Assembly: GCA_958450325.1 (NCBI GenBank) | Contig: OY288243.1 | Coordinates: 33,904,678-33,968,677, forward strand | Length of the DNA: 64,000 nucleotides | From: Agrostemma githago | Lineage: Eukaryota > Streptophyta > Magnoliopsida > Caryophyllales > Caryophyllaceae | Direction: 5' to 3' | Part shown: piece after piece, positions 43,957 through 55,487 of the stretch | Layout: every line of letters starts with the position of its first letter | Position numbering within the stretch: the first letter of the stretch is position 1 | The notes under the pieces: generated by a model | The model's input: only the letters and a program-made list of their open reading frames with translations | The model's database searches: none | Told to the model about the DNA's origin: nothing | Program-made: the position numbers and the translations under genes

Positions 43957-46302
43957 ATTTTCCCCACTAAAAGAAGTTTCGTCCTCGAAACTATCAAAAA
44001 TATAATAATAAAATGGAAAACAAGGTTATATCATTTGAACAAAATGTGAATGCTTAACTCGCATCACAATCTCGGTTTAAAAAAAATTACAACTTCAAAC
44101 GGAATATGAAATAGAAATCGAAGACAAAAGTTCTTTCAAGATGAGTTGGGCTCAGCTACCCAAAGTTTAAAATCATTTAAATTAACAAAATCGTAAGTAA
44201 AAAAAATTATTTGATAAAATAATGATAATAAATAATATTTGTAGACGAACTCGAGGGGGAAGAGTACCCAAATATTTTCAAAATAAATGTAAAACGTTTA
44301 ATTAAGAAAATTCGACAATAAAATAAAAACTTAAGACATACGATATTTTTTCAAAAATGTTAAACCGTTTTACATAATAATCTTATAGAAATCAAAATAT
44401 TAGAAATTATGAAAATTTTGTAAAATTTAAACACGCTTGAAAATTAAAATTTGAAACAATTTTGAAATACTTTGTAATAAATTATTAAGGCATTTTGAAA
44501 TTGGACTAAATATATGTTATCAACCGAAACCGAAAACGAAAACGAAAACGAAGTTTTGAAACTTATAACTCAAGTGTTAAAATTTCACGATGGCCAACAT
44601 TTTTTTTAAAATAGTCAAACTTTTCATAACATAGGTTCGGGAAAATGGTAAACGGATAAATAGAGTCAGAGTCAACGATAAATCGTAACAGAAATTTTCA
44701 AACCCGATGAAGAAGTCAAAGGGATTGCCTGAAGAAGAAGTAGCAAGATTTAAGAAAAGCTAAGGGAAGGACGAGATTGAGAGTCCAATAGAGTTCTCAA
44801 GGATTAGGGAAGAAGTTAACCATCTCAAGATTCCGGGTATGACTCTCACAACACGGGTTTCTAATTTTCATCAAATACATTAAGTCCATTATTAGGCGCT
44901 AGGTGGTACTACTCAGTCACAATCTCCAAAAATGACTTACGTGATTATCCAATCGTTCAAACGATACGATACTAATCCACAATTGTTTTACAATCTAATC
45001 TCATCAATTAAAATTCCAACGGTCAACAAAACACACCCAAACTCGCCATCGATAAGGTTCCTAAATCCAAAGCTCATAAGGTTTGAACTCGAAGTATATT
45101 CCAAATTTCTCGAGTAAGGAACACTAAACAAAATCCACCAATTAACAATGCTCGGGTACGAAATCCTCAAAAAGATCACTAAATATTTATAATGCCAACC
45201 ATACAGAAGTTGGGAAAGCACAATGAAAACTCAAACATGCTCAAACCTATAGGTAATGGCGCAAACACTCACATATTCAAACACGTCATTGGGCAAGGTT
45301 TCTCAAAATTCCATCAAATTTCATATCGTAACAGAAAAACCACTAAAATATTTATTAACTCAACGAAGCCACAATCTCGTTGATCCAAGGGTTCTGAACT
45401 AAAAATCCATTAAGATGATTGACATTAAGTATTTCCCAAAACAACGCGGTAAATCCAACCTTTAATTGTGCAATATGTTTCTCTTCTTCAAGGTTAACCA
45501 TAATTTATTCCAGTTTAGATAACTCAACTCCAAGGCTCATAGGTCATAACCTTAAACAACGATCGACGAACTAATCCTTAAGAAACACGGGTAATCTATG
45601 TCAACCAAAATTTTCTAACGATATTAATGAAAACCTTTAATGGTGCCACAATACTCATGCTAACACTTTAAACAATACTCTATGATCCCAAATATTCACG
45701 ATGCATTCATCAAATAAGCATTAGGTAAGAATCTCCAAAATAATATTATCAATTACACTTAGTTCGGTTATAGGTTAGGTACTAGGTATCCATCAAATAT
45801 GACATACTCTTATTACTCCGAAATATATTCAACTCTAAGTACTCCAAAATAATAAAAGTAACCTATAACCCAAGGTTTAGTGTCTAAAGTATCAACCTAA
45901 TTCCATTAATTTGAGTAATACCATTCAACTCAATCCTCGAAAATTTCTTACTTGCTTAAGAAATATGGTACAACTCACCATCCTCAAACCATAGGTAACA
46001 AGGGTTTACTAAATCTCAAACATCTATAAGACGGGCTCACTTAAGACAGAATCCAGTCTAACCAAAGAATCTCAAGAGAAAGATGGTAGAATAGAAGAAT
46101 AGAACAAGGATTCACCAAGCGAAAGAAGATGAGAATATAAAAGAGAAGAATTGGAAGAAGTAGAGGAAGGAAGAAAAGAACCGATGATCCTAAATAACTA
46201 AGATTTAAAACGGGAGAAGAATCTTCGGACCTCTAAGGTTCCACAAAGGAACTCACGGTATCTTCACCTCCTCGTAAAGACACGAGTACATCAGTCTTGT
46301 GT
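43957..46302. other. AT-rich non-coding interior of Tekay-type element (second copy)
   Basis: Copy of 17214-19560 less one T. Pol-end relic near 43968-43994 on the minus strand, otherwise no coding sequence recognised. Confidence 0.5.
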
Positions 46303-47306
46303 TCCTTCATCTGGATCCAACAAGGAGTTTAAGTTACATCTAGGTCTACTGCACCATCGGGGAACTGAAATCCACTATTGATCGTCTGGTGGCTTGTAGT
46401 TTGAGCAAACTGGATCTGTGAGGGAAAGTCACCCTTGTATCTTCCTTGTAGCACAAAGTTGTCAACTCGAATCAGCCGGTGTCCAGAGTAATTATGTTAG
46501 TATTGTAGATTACGTGGTGTTAGTATTGAAGATTATGGATCAAGTGTGATTAGGTTGATATTTGGTTTAGTAATGTTGTTGTGTTGTTGTGGACATGACA
46601 TAGGTCCACCCCGATGCGGCCACGCGCGGGTTTGAATGAATCTCATGTGAGATGGATCTCGGGTTGAAATTTAAATCGAAATAGAGTCGCCACCGAACTT
46701 TGTGGGAGTTCGGGTCCATTCGAACCCACTCTATATCTTGGTGGGCCGTGCACAGAGTACGGCCCATTTGGATTTCAGAGTTTATGGGGTTCGTCCCTTT
46801 GCATTGCGATACCGATACCGACATTATCGGTTACCGCGTATTGAATGACTCTCGTGCGCCAATGGTTTCGGACATCCGGAAACCACGGTTCTGAGTAAGG
46901 GGTGAGGGTACGTGTTGGGAGGTTCACAAAGAACACCTAACCCCTCCCGCACTTAGCGGCCTCTACTAAGATATCGTTCAATGTTTTAATACGCGCGTTA
47001 GTAATAAGGTTGAAATGTTATGCAAACAGTATTTTGACTAAACATGTGAGGATTTGAATAAGTTGCTAAGTCGATTTAATGCATCTTTGAATTATGTCAA
47101 AGTTGTATTTAGCATGCGAGGTTCGTTTTTGTACAATAAAACAAACACAAAAATAAAGAACCAAAATAGAAACAAACGGGTTAGTTACGATAAATGACGG
47201 GTTGTAAATTGAATAAATGATGTAAATATGATACCATGCACGACTTTGAAAAGAGTGGGACACGTGATGGACTTGAGACGTGTCGACCGAAGTCATAAAG
47301 GTATTT
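46303..47306. other. Non-coding repeat DNA left of the D array (second copy)
   Basis: Copy of 19561-20564. With the D array and one GATAC removed, this joins smoothly to the sequence from 54372, which is the pre-insertion site. Confidence 0.4.
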
Positions 47307-47311
47307 GATAC
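47307..47311. repeat. Target-site duplication GATAC, left of D array
   Basis: Matches 54367-54371 at the other end of the array. Both lie exactly at LTR termini. Confidence 0.92.
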
Positions 47312-48179
47312 TGATGTGAGTTAGAATGAACTTTGAACAAGTTATTTGGGGATTGATAGTAAATTGAAATAACGAAACAAAGCAACGAAATCAGGTTGAA
47401 ATAGTTGCTGTAAAGTGATGATAGAACGTAACCAAGGATAGTGTGCTAAGTGAGATAGACCTATACCTCAACAAAGCGGGTGCTAATTCAAACACTCGAT
47501 TGAAATAGCGAGTATAGAGCTTGTAACGCGACTTACTCTAATACTTTGTCTTGTGAACTACAAAGACGAAAAGGAAAGCAAAGCTTAACTCAGATTTTGT
47601 TTGATGAAGGTTGAATTATTTTTGCATCTAATGGGTGGCTATTTATAGCCTACAAAAGGACCCAAAGAGAGGCCAACCAGAGTAGTCAAGCCTCTTAAAG
47701 TGGGTGATACAAACAAAGAAACGGAAAAGAACTTAGACAACTAGATACAAAGAATAAGTGTGAACACTAGCAGCCACTATTTTGCTCCAATTCAGATGCA
47801 ATGCTTCTTTGTTTGCTTTAGTAGGCTGGTGTGTTTTTGCACTTGGTTAATATATCTTCTAGTCTTGAAAGCAATTAATCCCATTGCTGATTATTTGAAC
47901 TTAAAAATCATATTAGAGCAATGTATCCACTAGCTCTTTTATTGAAAGTCGATACAAAAGAAACAGTCCCGTCAAATAAATAACTTCTGCGAAATTCCCA
48001 TGCACAACTGACTTGTTCGGACCATAACTTTGTCAATACTTGTTCAATGAGCCTTCACGAATAGTCATTGGAAAGATAAGCTCGAAATCTATCTCCTCCA
48101 TTTTGGATGACTACAAAATTCCAAGTATAACTTGAGATATGGACCGATCAAAACAACGCTGCAAAATGAACTCGCGTCA
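47312..48179 (-). repeat. D LTR1 (outer, 3' in sense)
   Basis: Carries the CCAGAGTAG variant near 47677 and, in U3, TTGAAAGCAATT (near 47866), CTGCGAAATT and AAGCTCG. It is the original 3' LTR. Confidence 0.92.
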
Positions 48180-48639
48180 TACTCTCCTTCTTTGAAAAAG
48201 AATTGTCCTCAATTCTTGTAACAATTATCCCACCTGGATCAAATACAAAATTTGTTAGGATCAACACATCCTCACTCCAAATAGATATAAGTGTGGGTAA
48301 CGTTGGTATTATGACTCGACCACAAGCTCGACCACAAGCTCGACCACAAGCTCGACCACAAGCTCGACTTCTTTTCAAATAGGTGCTGCTTTGAATGCTT
48401 GTGAACTCTACTTTGCTTTTTGTGAACAAGGATGGATCAAGTATCTTTTGTTGCTTCTCAAAGTATTCCACAAGCACAATCCCTTTACTCTCTAAGTTTG
48501 TTTTGGCTAAGATCAGAATTTGTTTCTTCTTGCATAACCCATTTGGTTGAAGATGATACTCGTCAAAAACAGGTGGTAACGTTGGCTCAAACACCAAACT
48601 TTCCTCGTAAGTGTTTTCAAACGAGAAAATTGCTGACAT
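48148..48639 (-). CDS. Small ORF of D unit 1 (four RACG repeats)
   Basis: 163 residues from ATG 48639. Same protein as 21406-21885 with one extra RACG from an additional 12-bp repeat (48315-48368). It ends inside LTR1. No known domain; the tail EDNSFSKKESMTRVHF resembles a worn C-family pol end. Confidence 0.45.
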   Translation of the reverse strand: MSAIFSFENTYEESLVFEPTLPPVFDEYHLQPNGLCKKKQILILAKTNLESKGIVLVEYFEKQQKILDPSLFTKSKVEFTSIQSSTYLKRSRACGRACGRACGRACGRVIIPTLPTLISIWSEDVLILTNFVFDPGGIIVTRIEDNSFSKKESMTRVHFAALF

Positions 48640-48865
48640 TTTTTTGGGTGAACAGTACACACGTGAACAGTAAGAAACAAATGTATCGGAACTTCAACAA
48701 AAACCACGAGATAATCAAAACCGATTAACCCTCGAACTACCTCGCACGAGTTTAACCTTTGAATTCCAATCGCAATCAGAAATTCAACTAATAACTTGGC
48801 TTCGACACTCCTTTGACCGTCTTGATTTTAAGAAAAATCAAGAGTTGTAGCTCTGATACCACTTA

Positions 48866-49733
48866 TGATGTGAGTTAGAATGAACTTTGAACAAGTTATT
48901 TGAGGATTGATAGTAAATTGAAATAACGAAACAAAGCAACGAAATCAGGTTGAAATAGTTGCTGTAAAGTGATGATAGAACGTAACCAAGGATAGTGTGC
49001 TAAGTGAGATAGACCTATACCTCAACAAAGCGGGTGCTAATTCAAACACTCGATTGAAATAGCGAGTATAGAGCTTGTAACGCGACTTACTCTAATACTT
49101 TGTCTTGTGAACTACAAAGACGAAAAGGAAAGCAAAGCTTAACTCAGATTTTGTTTGATGAAGGTTGAATTATTTTTGCATCTAATGGGTGGCTATTTAT
49201 AGCCTACAAAAGGACCCAAAGAGAGGCCAACCAGAATAGTCAAGCCTCTTAAAGTGGGTGATACAAACAAAGAAACGGAAAAGAACTTAGACAACTAGAT
49301 ACAAAGAATAAGTGTGAACACTAGCAGCCACTATTTTGCTCCAATTCAGATGCAATGCTTCTTTGTTTGCTTTAGTAGGCTGGTGTGTTTTTGCACTTGG
49401 TTAATATATCTTCTAGTCTTGAAAGCAATTAATCCCATTGCTGATTATTTGAACTTAAAAATCATATTAGAGCAATGTATCCACTAGCTCTTTTATTGAA
49501 AGTCGATACAAAAGAAACAGTCCCGTCAAATAAATAACTTCTGCGAAATTCCCATGCACAACTGACTTGTTCGGACCATAACTTTGTCAATACTTGTTCA
49601 ATGAGCCTTCACGAATAGTCATTGGAAAGATAAGCTCGAAATCTATCTCCTCCATTTTGGATGACTACAAAATTCCAAGTATAACTTGAGATATGGACCG
49701 ATCAAAACAACGCTGCAAAATGAACTCGCGTCA
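48866..49733 (-). repeat. D LTR2 (internal, recombinant)
   Basis: Left part has CCAGAATAG as in LTR5, right part has TTGAAAGCAATT and CTGCGAAATT as in LTR1, so it is a hybrid of the two outer LTRs. It has the GAGG variant at 48903. Confidence 0.92.
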
Positions 49734-50181
49734 TACTCTCCTTCTTTGAAAAAGAATTGTCCTCAATTCTTGTAACAATTATCCCACCTGGATCAAATAC
49801 AAAATTTGTTAGGATCAACACATCCTCACTCCAAATAGATATAAGTGTGGGTAACGTTGGTATTATGACTCGACCACAAGCTCGACCACAAGCTCGACCA
49901 CAAGCTCGACTTCTTTTCAAATAGGTGCTGCTTTGAATGCTTGTGAACTCTACTTTGCTTTTTGTGAACAAGGATGGATCAAGTATCTTTTGTTGCTTCT
50001 CAAAGTATTCCACAAGCACAATCCCTTTACTCTCTAAGTTTGTTTTGGCTAAGATCAGAATTTGTTTCTTCTTGCATAACCCATTTGGTTGAAGATGATA
50101 CTCGTCAAAAACAGGTGGTAACGTTGGCTCAAACACCAAACTTTCCTCGTAAGTGTTTTCAAACGAGAAAATTGCTGACAT
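49702..50181 (-). CDS. Small ORF of D unit 2
   Basis: 159 residues, identical in reading to 21406-21885 (three RACG). Unknown function, possibly untranslated. Confidence 0.45.
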   Translation of the reverse strand: MSAIFSFENTYEESLVFEPTLPPVFDEYHLQPNGLCKKKQILILAKTNLESKGIVLVEYFEKQQKILDPSLFTKSKVEFTSIQSSTYLKRSRACGRACGRACGRVIIPTLPTLISIWSEDVLILTNFVFDPGGIIVTRIEDNSFSKKESMTRVHFAALF

Positions 50182-50407
50182 TTTTTTGGGTGAACAGTAC
50201 ACACGTGAACAGTAAGAAACAAATGTATCGGAACTTCAACAAAAACCACGAGATAATCAAAACCGATTAACCCTCGAACTACCTCGCACGAGTTTAACCT
50301 TTGAATTCCAATCGCAATCAGAAATTCAACTAATAACTTGGCTTCGACACTCCTTTGACCGTCTTGATTTTAAGAAAAATCAAGAGTTGTAGCTCTGATA
50401 CCACTTA

Positions 50408-51275
50408 TGATGTGAGTTAGAATGAACTTTGAACAAGTTATTTGGGGATTGATAGTAAATTGAAATAACGAAACAAAGCAACGAAATCAGGTTGAAATAG
50501 TTGCTGTAAAGTGATGATAGAACGTAACCAAGGATAGTGTGCTAAGTGAGATAGACCTATACCTCAACAAAGCGGGTGCTAATTCAAACACTCGATTGAA
50601 ATAGCGAGTATAGAGCTTGTAACGCGACTTACTCTAATACTTTGTCTTGTGAACTACAAAGACGAAAAGGAAAGCAAAGCTTAACTCAGATTTTGTTTGA
50701 TGAAGGTTGAATTATTTTTGCATCTAATGGGTGGCTATTTATAGCCTACAAAAGGACCCAAAGAGAGGCCAACCAGAATAGTCAAGCCTCTTAAAGTGGG
50801 TGATACAAACAAAGAAACGGAAAAGAACTTAGACAACTAGATACAAAGAATAAGTGTGAACACTAGCAGCCACTATTTTGCTCCAATTCAGATGCAATGC
50901 TTCTTTGTTTGCTTTAGTAGGCTGGTGTGTTTTTGCACTTGGTTAATATATCTTCTAGTCTTGAAAGCAATTAATCCCATTGCTGATTATTTGAACTTAA
51001 AAATCATATTAGAGCAATGTATCCACTAGCTCTTTTATTGAAAGTCGATACAAAAGAAACAGTCCCGTCAAATAAATAACTTCTGCGAAATTCCCATGCA
51101 CAACTGACTTGTTCGGACCATAACTTTGTCAATACTTGTTCAATGAGCCTTCACGAATAGTCATTGGAAAGATAAGCTCGAAATCTATCTCCTCCATTTT
51201 GGATGACTACAAAATTCCAAGTATAACTTGAGATATGGACCGATCAAAACAACGCTGCAAAATGAACTCGCGTCA
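50408..51275 (-). repeat. D LTR3 (internal, recombinant)
   Basis: Hybrid type like LTR2 (CCAGAATAG with TTGAAAGCAATT) but with GGGG instead of GAGG at the site near 50445. Confidence 0.92.
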
Positions 51276-51723
51276 TACTCTCCTTCTTTGAAAAAGAATT
51301 GTCCTCAATTCTTGTAACAATTATCCCACCTGGATCAAATACAAAATTTGTTAGGATCAACACATCCTCACTCCAAATAGATATAAGTGTGGGTAACGTT
51401 GGTATTATGACTCGACCACAAGCTCGACCACAAGCTCGACCACAAGCTCGACTTCTTTTCAAATAGGTGCTGCTTTGAATGCTTGTGAACTCTACTTTGC
51501 TTTTTGTGAACAAGGATGGATCAAGTATCTTTTGTTGCTTCTCAAAGTATTCCACAAGCACAATCCCTTTACTCTCTAAGTTTGTTTTGGCTAAGATCAG
51601 AATTTGTTTCTTCTTGCATAACCCATTTGGTTGAAGATGATACTCGTCAAAAACAGGTGGTAACGTTGGCTCAAACACCAAACTTTCCTCGTAAGTGTTT
51701 TCAAACGAGAAAATTGCTGACAT
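51244..51723 (-). CDS. Small ORF of D unit 3
   Basis: 159 residues, same as unit 2. The sequence is held nearly identical across units, which in a tandem array can be due to recombination and need not mean selection. Confidence 0.45.
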   Translation of the reverse strand: MSAIFSFENTYEESLVFEPTLPPVFDEYHLQPNGLCKKKQILILAKTNLESKGIVLVEYFEKQQKILDPSLFTKSKVEFTSIQSSTYLKRSRACGRACGRACGRVIIPTLPTLISIWSEDVLILTNFVFDPGGIIVTRIEDNSFSKKESMTRVHFAALF

Positions 51724-51949
51724 TTTTTTGGGTGAACAGTACACACGTGAACAGTAAGAAACAAATGTATCGGAACTTCAACAAAAACCACGAGATAATC
51801 AAAACCGATTAACCCTCGAACTACCTCGCACGAGTTTAACCTTTGAATTCCAATCGCAATCAGAAATTCAACTAATAACTTGGCTTCGACACTCCTTTGA
51901 CCGTCTTGATTTTAAGAAAAATCAAGAGTTGTAGCTCTGATACCACTTA

Positions 51950-52817
51950 TGATGTGAGTTAGAATGAACTTTGAACAAGTTATTTGAGGATTGATAGTAA
52001 ATTGAAATAACGAAACAAAGCAACGAAATCAGGTTGAAATAGTTGCTGTAAAGTGATGATAGAACGTAACCAAGGATAGTGTGCTAAGTGAGATAGACCT
52101 ATACCTCAACAAAGCGGGTGCTAATTCAAACACTCGATTGAAATAGCGAGTATAGAGCTTGTAACGCGACTTACTCTAATACTTTGTCTTGTGAACTACA
52201 AAGACGAAAAGGAAAGCAAAGCTTAACTCAGATTTTGTTTGATGAAGGTTGAATTATTTTTGCATCTAATGGGTGGCTATTTATAGCCTACAAAAGGACC
52301 CAAAGAGAGGCCAACCAGAATAGTCAAGCCTCTTAAAGTGGGTGATACAAACAAAGAAACGGAAAAGAACTTAGACAACTAGATACAAAGAATAAGTGTG
52401 AACACTAGCAGCCACTATTTTGCTCCAATTCAGATGCAATGCTTCTTTGTTTGCTTTAGTAGGCTGGTGTGTTTTTGCACTTGGTTAATATATCTTCTAG
52501 TCTTGAAAGCAATTAATCCCATTGCTGATTATTTGAACTTAAAAATCATATTAGAGCAATGTATCCACTAGCTCTTTTATTGAAAGTCGATACAAAAGAA
52601 ACAGTCCCGTCAAATAAATAACTTCTGCGAAATTCCCATGCACAACTGACTTGTTCGGACCATAACTTTGTCAATACTTGTTCAATGAGCCTTCACGAAT
52701 AGTCATTGGAAAGATAAGCTCGAAATCTATCTCCTCCATTTTGGATGACTACAAAATTCCAAGTATAACTTGAGATATGGACCGATCAAAACAACGCTGC
52801 AAAATGAACTCGCGTCA
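51950..52817 (-). repeat. D LTR4 (internal, recombinant)
   Basis: Hybrid type with the GAGG variant at 51987, as in LTR2. Confidence 0.92.
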
Positions 52818-53265
52818 TACTCTCCTTCTTTGAAAAAGAATTGTCCTCAATTCTTGTAACAATTATCCCACCTGGATCAAATACAAAATTTGTTAGGATC
52901 AACACATCCTCACTCCAAATAGATATAAGTGTGGGTAACGTTGGTATTATGACTCGACCACAAGCTCGACCACAAGCTCGACCACAAGCTCGACTTCTTT
53001 TCAAATAGGTGCTGCTTTGAATGCTTGTGAACTCTACTTTGCTTTTTGTGAACAAGGATGGATCAAGTATCTTTTGTTGCTTCTCAAAGTATTCCACAAG
53101 CACAATCCCTTTACTCTCTAAGTTTGTTTTGGCTAAGATCAGAATTTGTTTCTTCTTGCATAACCCATTTGGTTGAAGATGATACTCGTCAAAAACAGGT
53201 GGTAACGTTGGCTCAAACACCAAACTTTCCTCGTAAGTGTTTTCAAACGAGAAAATTGCTGACAT
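52786..53265 (-). CDS. Small ORF of D unit 4
   Basis: 159 residues, same as units 2 and 3. Its primer site lies just left of LTR5, which makes this the unit next to the original 5' LTR. Confidence 0.45.
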   Translation of the reverse strand: MSAIFSFENTYEESLVFEPTLPPVFDEYHLQPNGLCKKKQILILAKTNLESKGIVLVEYFEKQQKILDPSLFTKSKVEFTSIQSSTYLKRSRACGRACGRACGRVIIPTLPTLISIWSEDVLILTNFVFDPGGIIVTRIEDNSFSKKESMTRVHFAALF

Positions 53266-53491
53266 TTTTTTGGGTGAACAGTACACACGTGAACAGTAAG
53301 AAACAAATGTATCGGAACTTCAACAAAAACCACGAGATAATCAAAACCGATTAACCCTCGAACTACCTCGCACGAGTTTAACCTTTGAATTCCAATCGCA
53401 ATCAGAAATTCAACTAATAACTTGGCTTCGACACTCCTTTGACCGTCTTGATTTTAAGAAAAATCAAGAGTTGTAGCTCTGATACCACTTA

Positions 53492-54366
53492 TGATGTGAG
53501 TTAGAATGAACTTTGAACAAGTTATTTGGGGATTGATAGTAAATTGAAATAACGAAACAAAGCAACGAAATCAGGTTGAAATAGTTGCTGTAAAGTGATG
53601 ATAGAACGTAACCAAGGATAGTGTGCTAAGTGAGATAGACCTATACCTCAACAAAGCGGGTGCTAATTCAAACACTCGATTGAAATAGCGAGTATAGAGC
53701 TTGTAACGCGACTTACTCTAATACTTTGTCTTGTGAACTACAAAGACGAAAAGGAAAGCAAAGCTTAACTCAGATTTTGTTTGATGAAGGTTGAATTATT
53801 TTTGCATCTAATGGGTGGCTATTTATAGCCTACAAAAGGACCCAAAGAGAGGCCAACCAGAATAGTCAAGCCTCTTAAAGTGGGTGATACAAACAAAGAA
53901 ACGGAAAAGAACTTAGACAACTAGATACAAAGAATAAGTGTGAACACTAGCAGCCACTATTTTGCTCCAATTCAGATGCAATGCTTCTTTGTTTGCTTTA
54001 GTAGGCTGGTGTGTTTTTGCACTTGGTTAATATATCTTCTAGTCTTGAACTTAAAATTCAATTAATCCCATTGCTGATTATTTGAACTTAAAAATCATAT
54101 TAGAGCAATGTATCCACTAGCTCTTTTATTGAAAGTCGATACAAAAGAAACAGTCCCGTCAAATAAATAACTTCTGCAAAATTCCCATGCACAACTGACT
54201 TGTTCGGACCATAACTTTGTCAATACTTGTTCAATGAGCCTTCACGAATAGTCATTGGAAAGATAAGCTTGAAATCTATCTCCTCCATTTTGGATGACTA
54301 CAAAATTCCAAGTATAACTTGAGATATGGACCGATCAAAACAACGCTGCAAAATGAACTCGCGTCA
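53492..54366 (-). repeat. D LTR5 (outer, 5' in sense, 875 bp)
   Basis: Longer by 7 bp in U3 (TTGAACTTAAAATTCAATT near 54045 in place of TTGAAAGCAATT), with CTGCAAAATT and AAGCTTG variants found in no other LTR of the array. Left part CCAGAATAG. It ends at GAACTCGCGTCA, directly followed by GATAC. Confidence 0.92.
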
Positions 54367-54371
54367 GATAC
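54367..54371. repeat. Target-site duplication GATAC, right of D array
   Basis: Second copy of the 5-bp duplication (47307-47311). Confidence 0.92.
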
Positions 54372-54929
54372 GGGTTAATGGATGTGAAGGATCACGATTT
54401 GAGGCGTAAATGAGGCCACTCGGCCGAGTCATGGAGAGACTCGGTCGAGTGCCCTGTTTAAAATCCTTCTGCCGGTTTTTTGGGGTGCCACTCGATCGAG
54501 TGGGCTAGGTACTCGATCGAGTGCCCCCTGTACGAGCTATAGCTCGTTTCGGAATTTAGCATTGATTTCGAAATTGCTTTTAATTTTAAAAATCCGTAAT
54601 TTTGCTAAGTCGCGTAAAAATATAATATGATTTATACTCGACTTAATTTTTTGATACTCGTCATATTTGATATTTGATTACGGAATCAATATCCAATATT
54701 TAGAGCGATTTTTAGAAAAGATGTTGTAGTCGTTTTAAATTGAACTAAGACGAAATAAATTCTCTCCGCGTTGTAATGTCGTATTTAGTCTTTTCGGACT
54801 ACATGACAATTACTTTAGCATCAACGAGTACGTGTTAGTTTAACTTGTTGACTAATTCTGTTAGATATGATACTCGACTATGGAGTCGATATCGCATCTT
54901 AAGAATATACGTTTTGTTTGTTTGAAAAT

Positions 54930-54978
<49 letters not shown>

Positions 54979-55353
54979 ACGTTAATTAGATAGTAATAAT
55001 ACTGCTATTAGAAATAGAAGAAGAAGAAGAAGGGAAAAAAACGAGAAGAAGAAGATTCCGAGAGGGAGACGAAAAAAATGAGAGAGAAAAAGAAAGAAGA
55101 CGGGCTTGAATTTGCATCCTCAACCTACATGTTTTGGATTCACGGAACGGGGCTCGTCTAGTAGTGGTTTAGGCACAGGAGCTTCGAGATAATGTAGTTG
55201 AGTTATGGCAGTTTGTGTATAGGGATGTAGGATTGTAAGGTTGTAAGGTAGAGATGTAGAATTATAAAACGCCTAGGATGTTGATTGTGTTCGGGTTGTA
55301 AAAAATGTTGTTGTCTTTTGTGTTGAGGGAGGTAGGATATTTATAGGAAAATA
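54372..55353. other. Non-coding repeat DNA with paired palindromes and an AT microsatellite
   Basis: Two pairs of a 12-bp palindrome occur: ACTCGGCCGAGT at 54418 with ACTCGGTCGAGT (imperfect) at 54439, and ACTCGATCGAGT at 54490 and 54511. A (TA)n microsatellite covers about 54932-54975 and GAAGAA-rich purine tracts lie at about 55015-55100. No supported ORF. Confidence 0.6.
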
Positions 55354-55487
55354 CCCCGGCTTTGGATAGAGAAAGCTCGGTTTGGGGTGAAAGGAAACAC
55401 CCGGTTTTGGGATAAGAAAAGCTTTGCTTGGATGGGGAGAAGCACGGTTTCGGATAAGAAAAAGTCCGGTTTTTGGATAGAAAGGGA
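55354..55487. repeat. Diverged ~22-bp minisatellite (about six copies)
   Basis: Copies share a core like CGGTTTTGGATAAGAAAAG, with GGATA-equivalent positions near 55364, 55386, 55410, 55430, 55452 and 55475. On the minus strand it reads as repeated FSYPK-like peptides, which is a by-product of the repeat and not a gene. Confidence 0.65.

Larger units (their letters stand above)
26744..48931. repeat. Segment A' of the ~22.2 kb direct duplication
   Basis: Partner of 1-22177. Unlike segment A, homologous sequence to the left of 26744 is visible here (the rest of the minus-strand gag element), and on the right the LTR array continues through three more units instead of stopping. The repeat unit may therefore be about 26.7 kb, with its other part to the left of the window. 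Near-identity of non-coding, indel-prone sequence means the copying is much more recent than any of the element insertions it carries. Confidence 0.93.
47312..54366 (-). mobile_element. D retrotransposon array: five LTRs and four internal regions in one insertion
   Basis: Order by coordinate: LTR1 47312-48179, internal 48180-48865, LTR2 48866-49733, internal 49734-50407, LTR3 50408-51275, internal 51276-51949, LTR4 51950-52817, internal 52818-53491, LTR5 53492-54366. The period is 1542 bp (first unit 1554). The whole array, not each unit, is flanked by GATAC, so one insertion grew afterwards by LTR-LTR recombination. Each unit has an initiator-Met primer site, a purine tract and a small ORF; none encodes RT or integrase. 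Confidence 0.94.
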
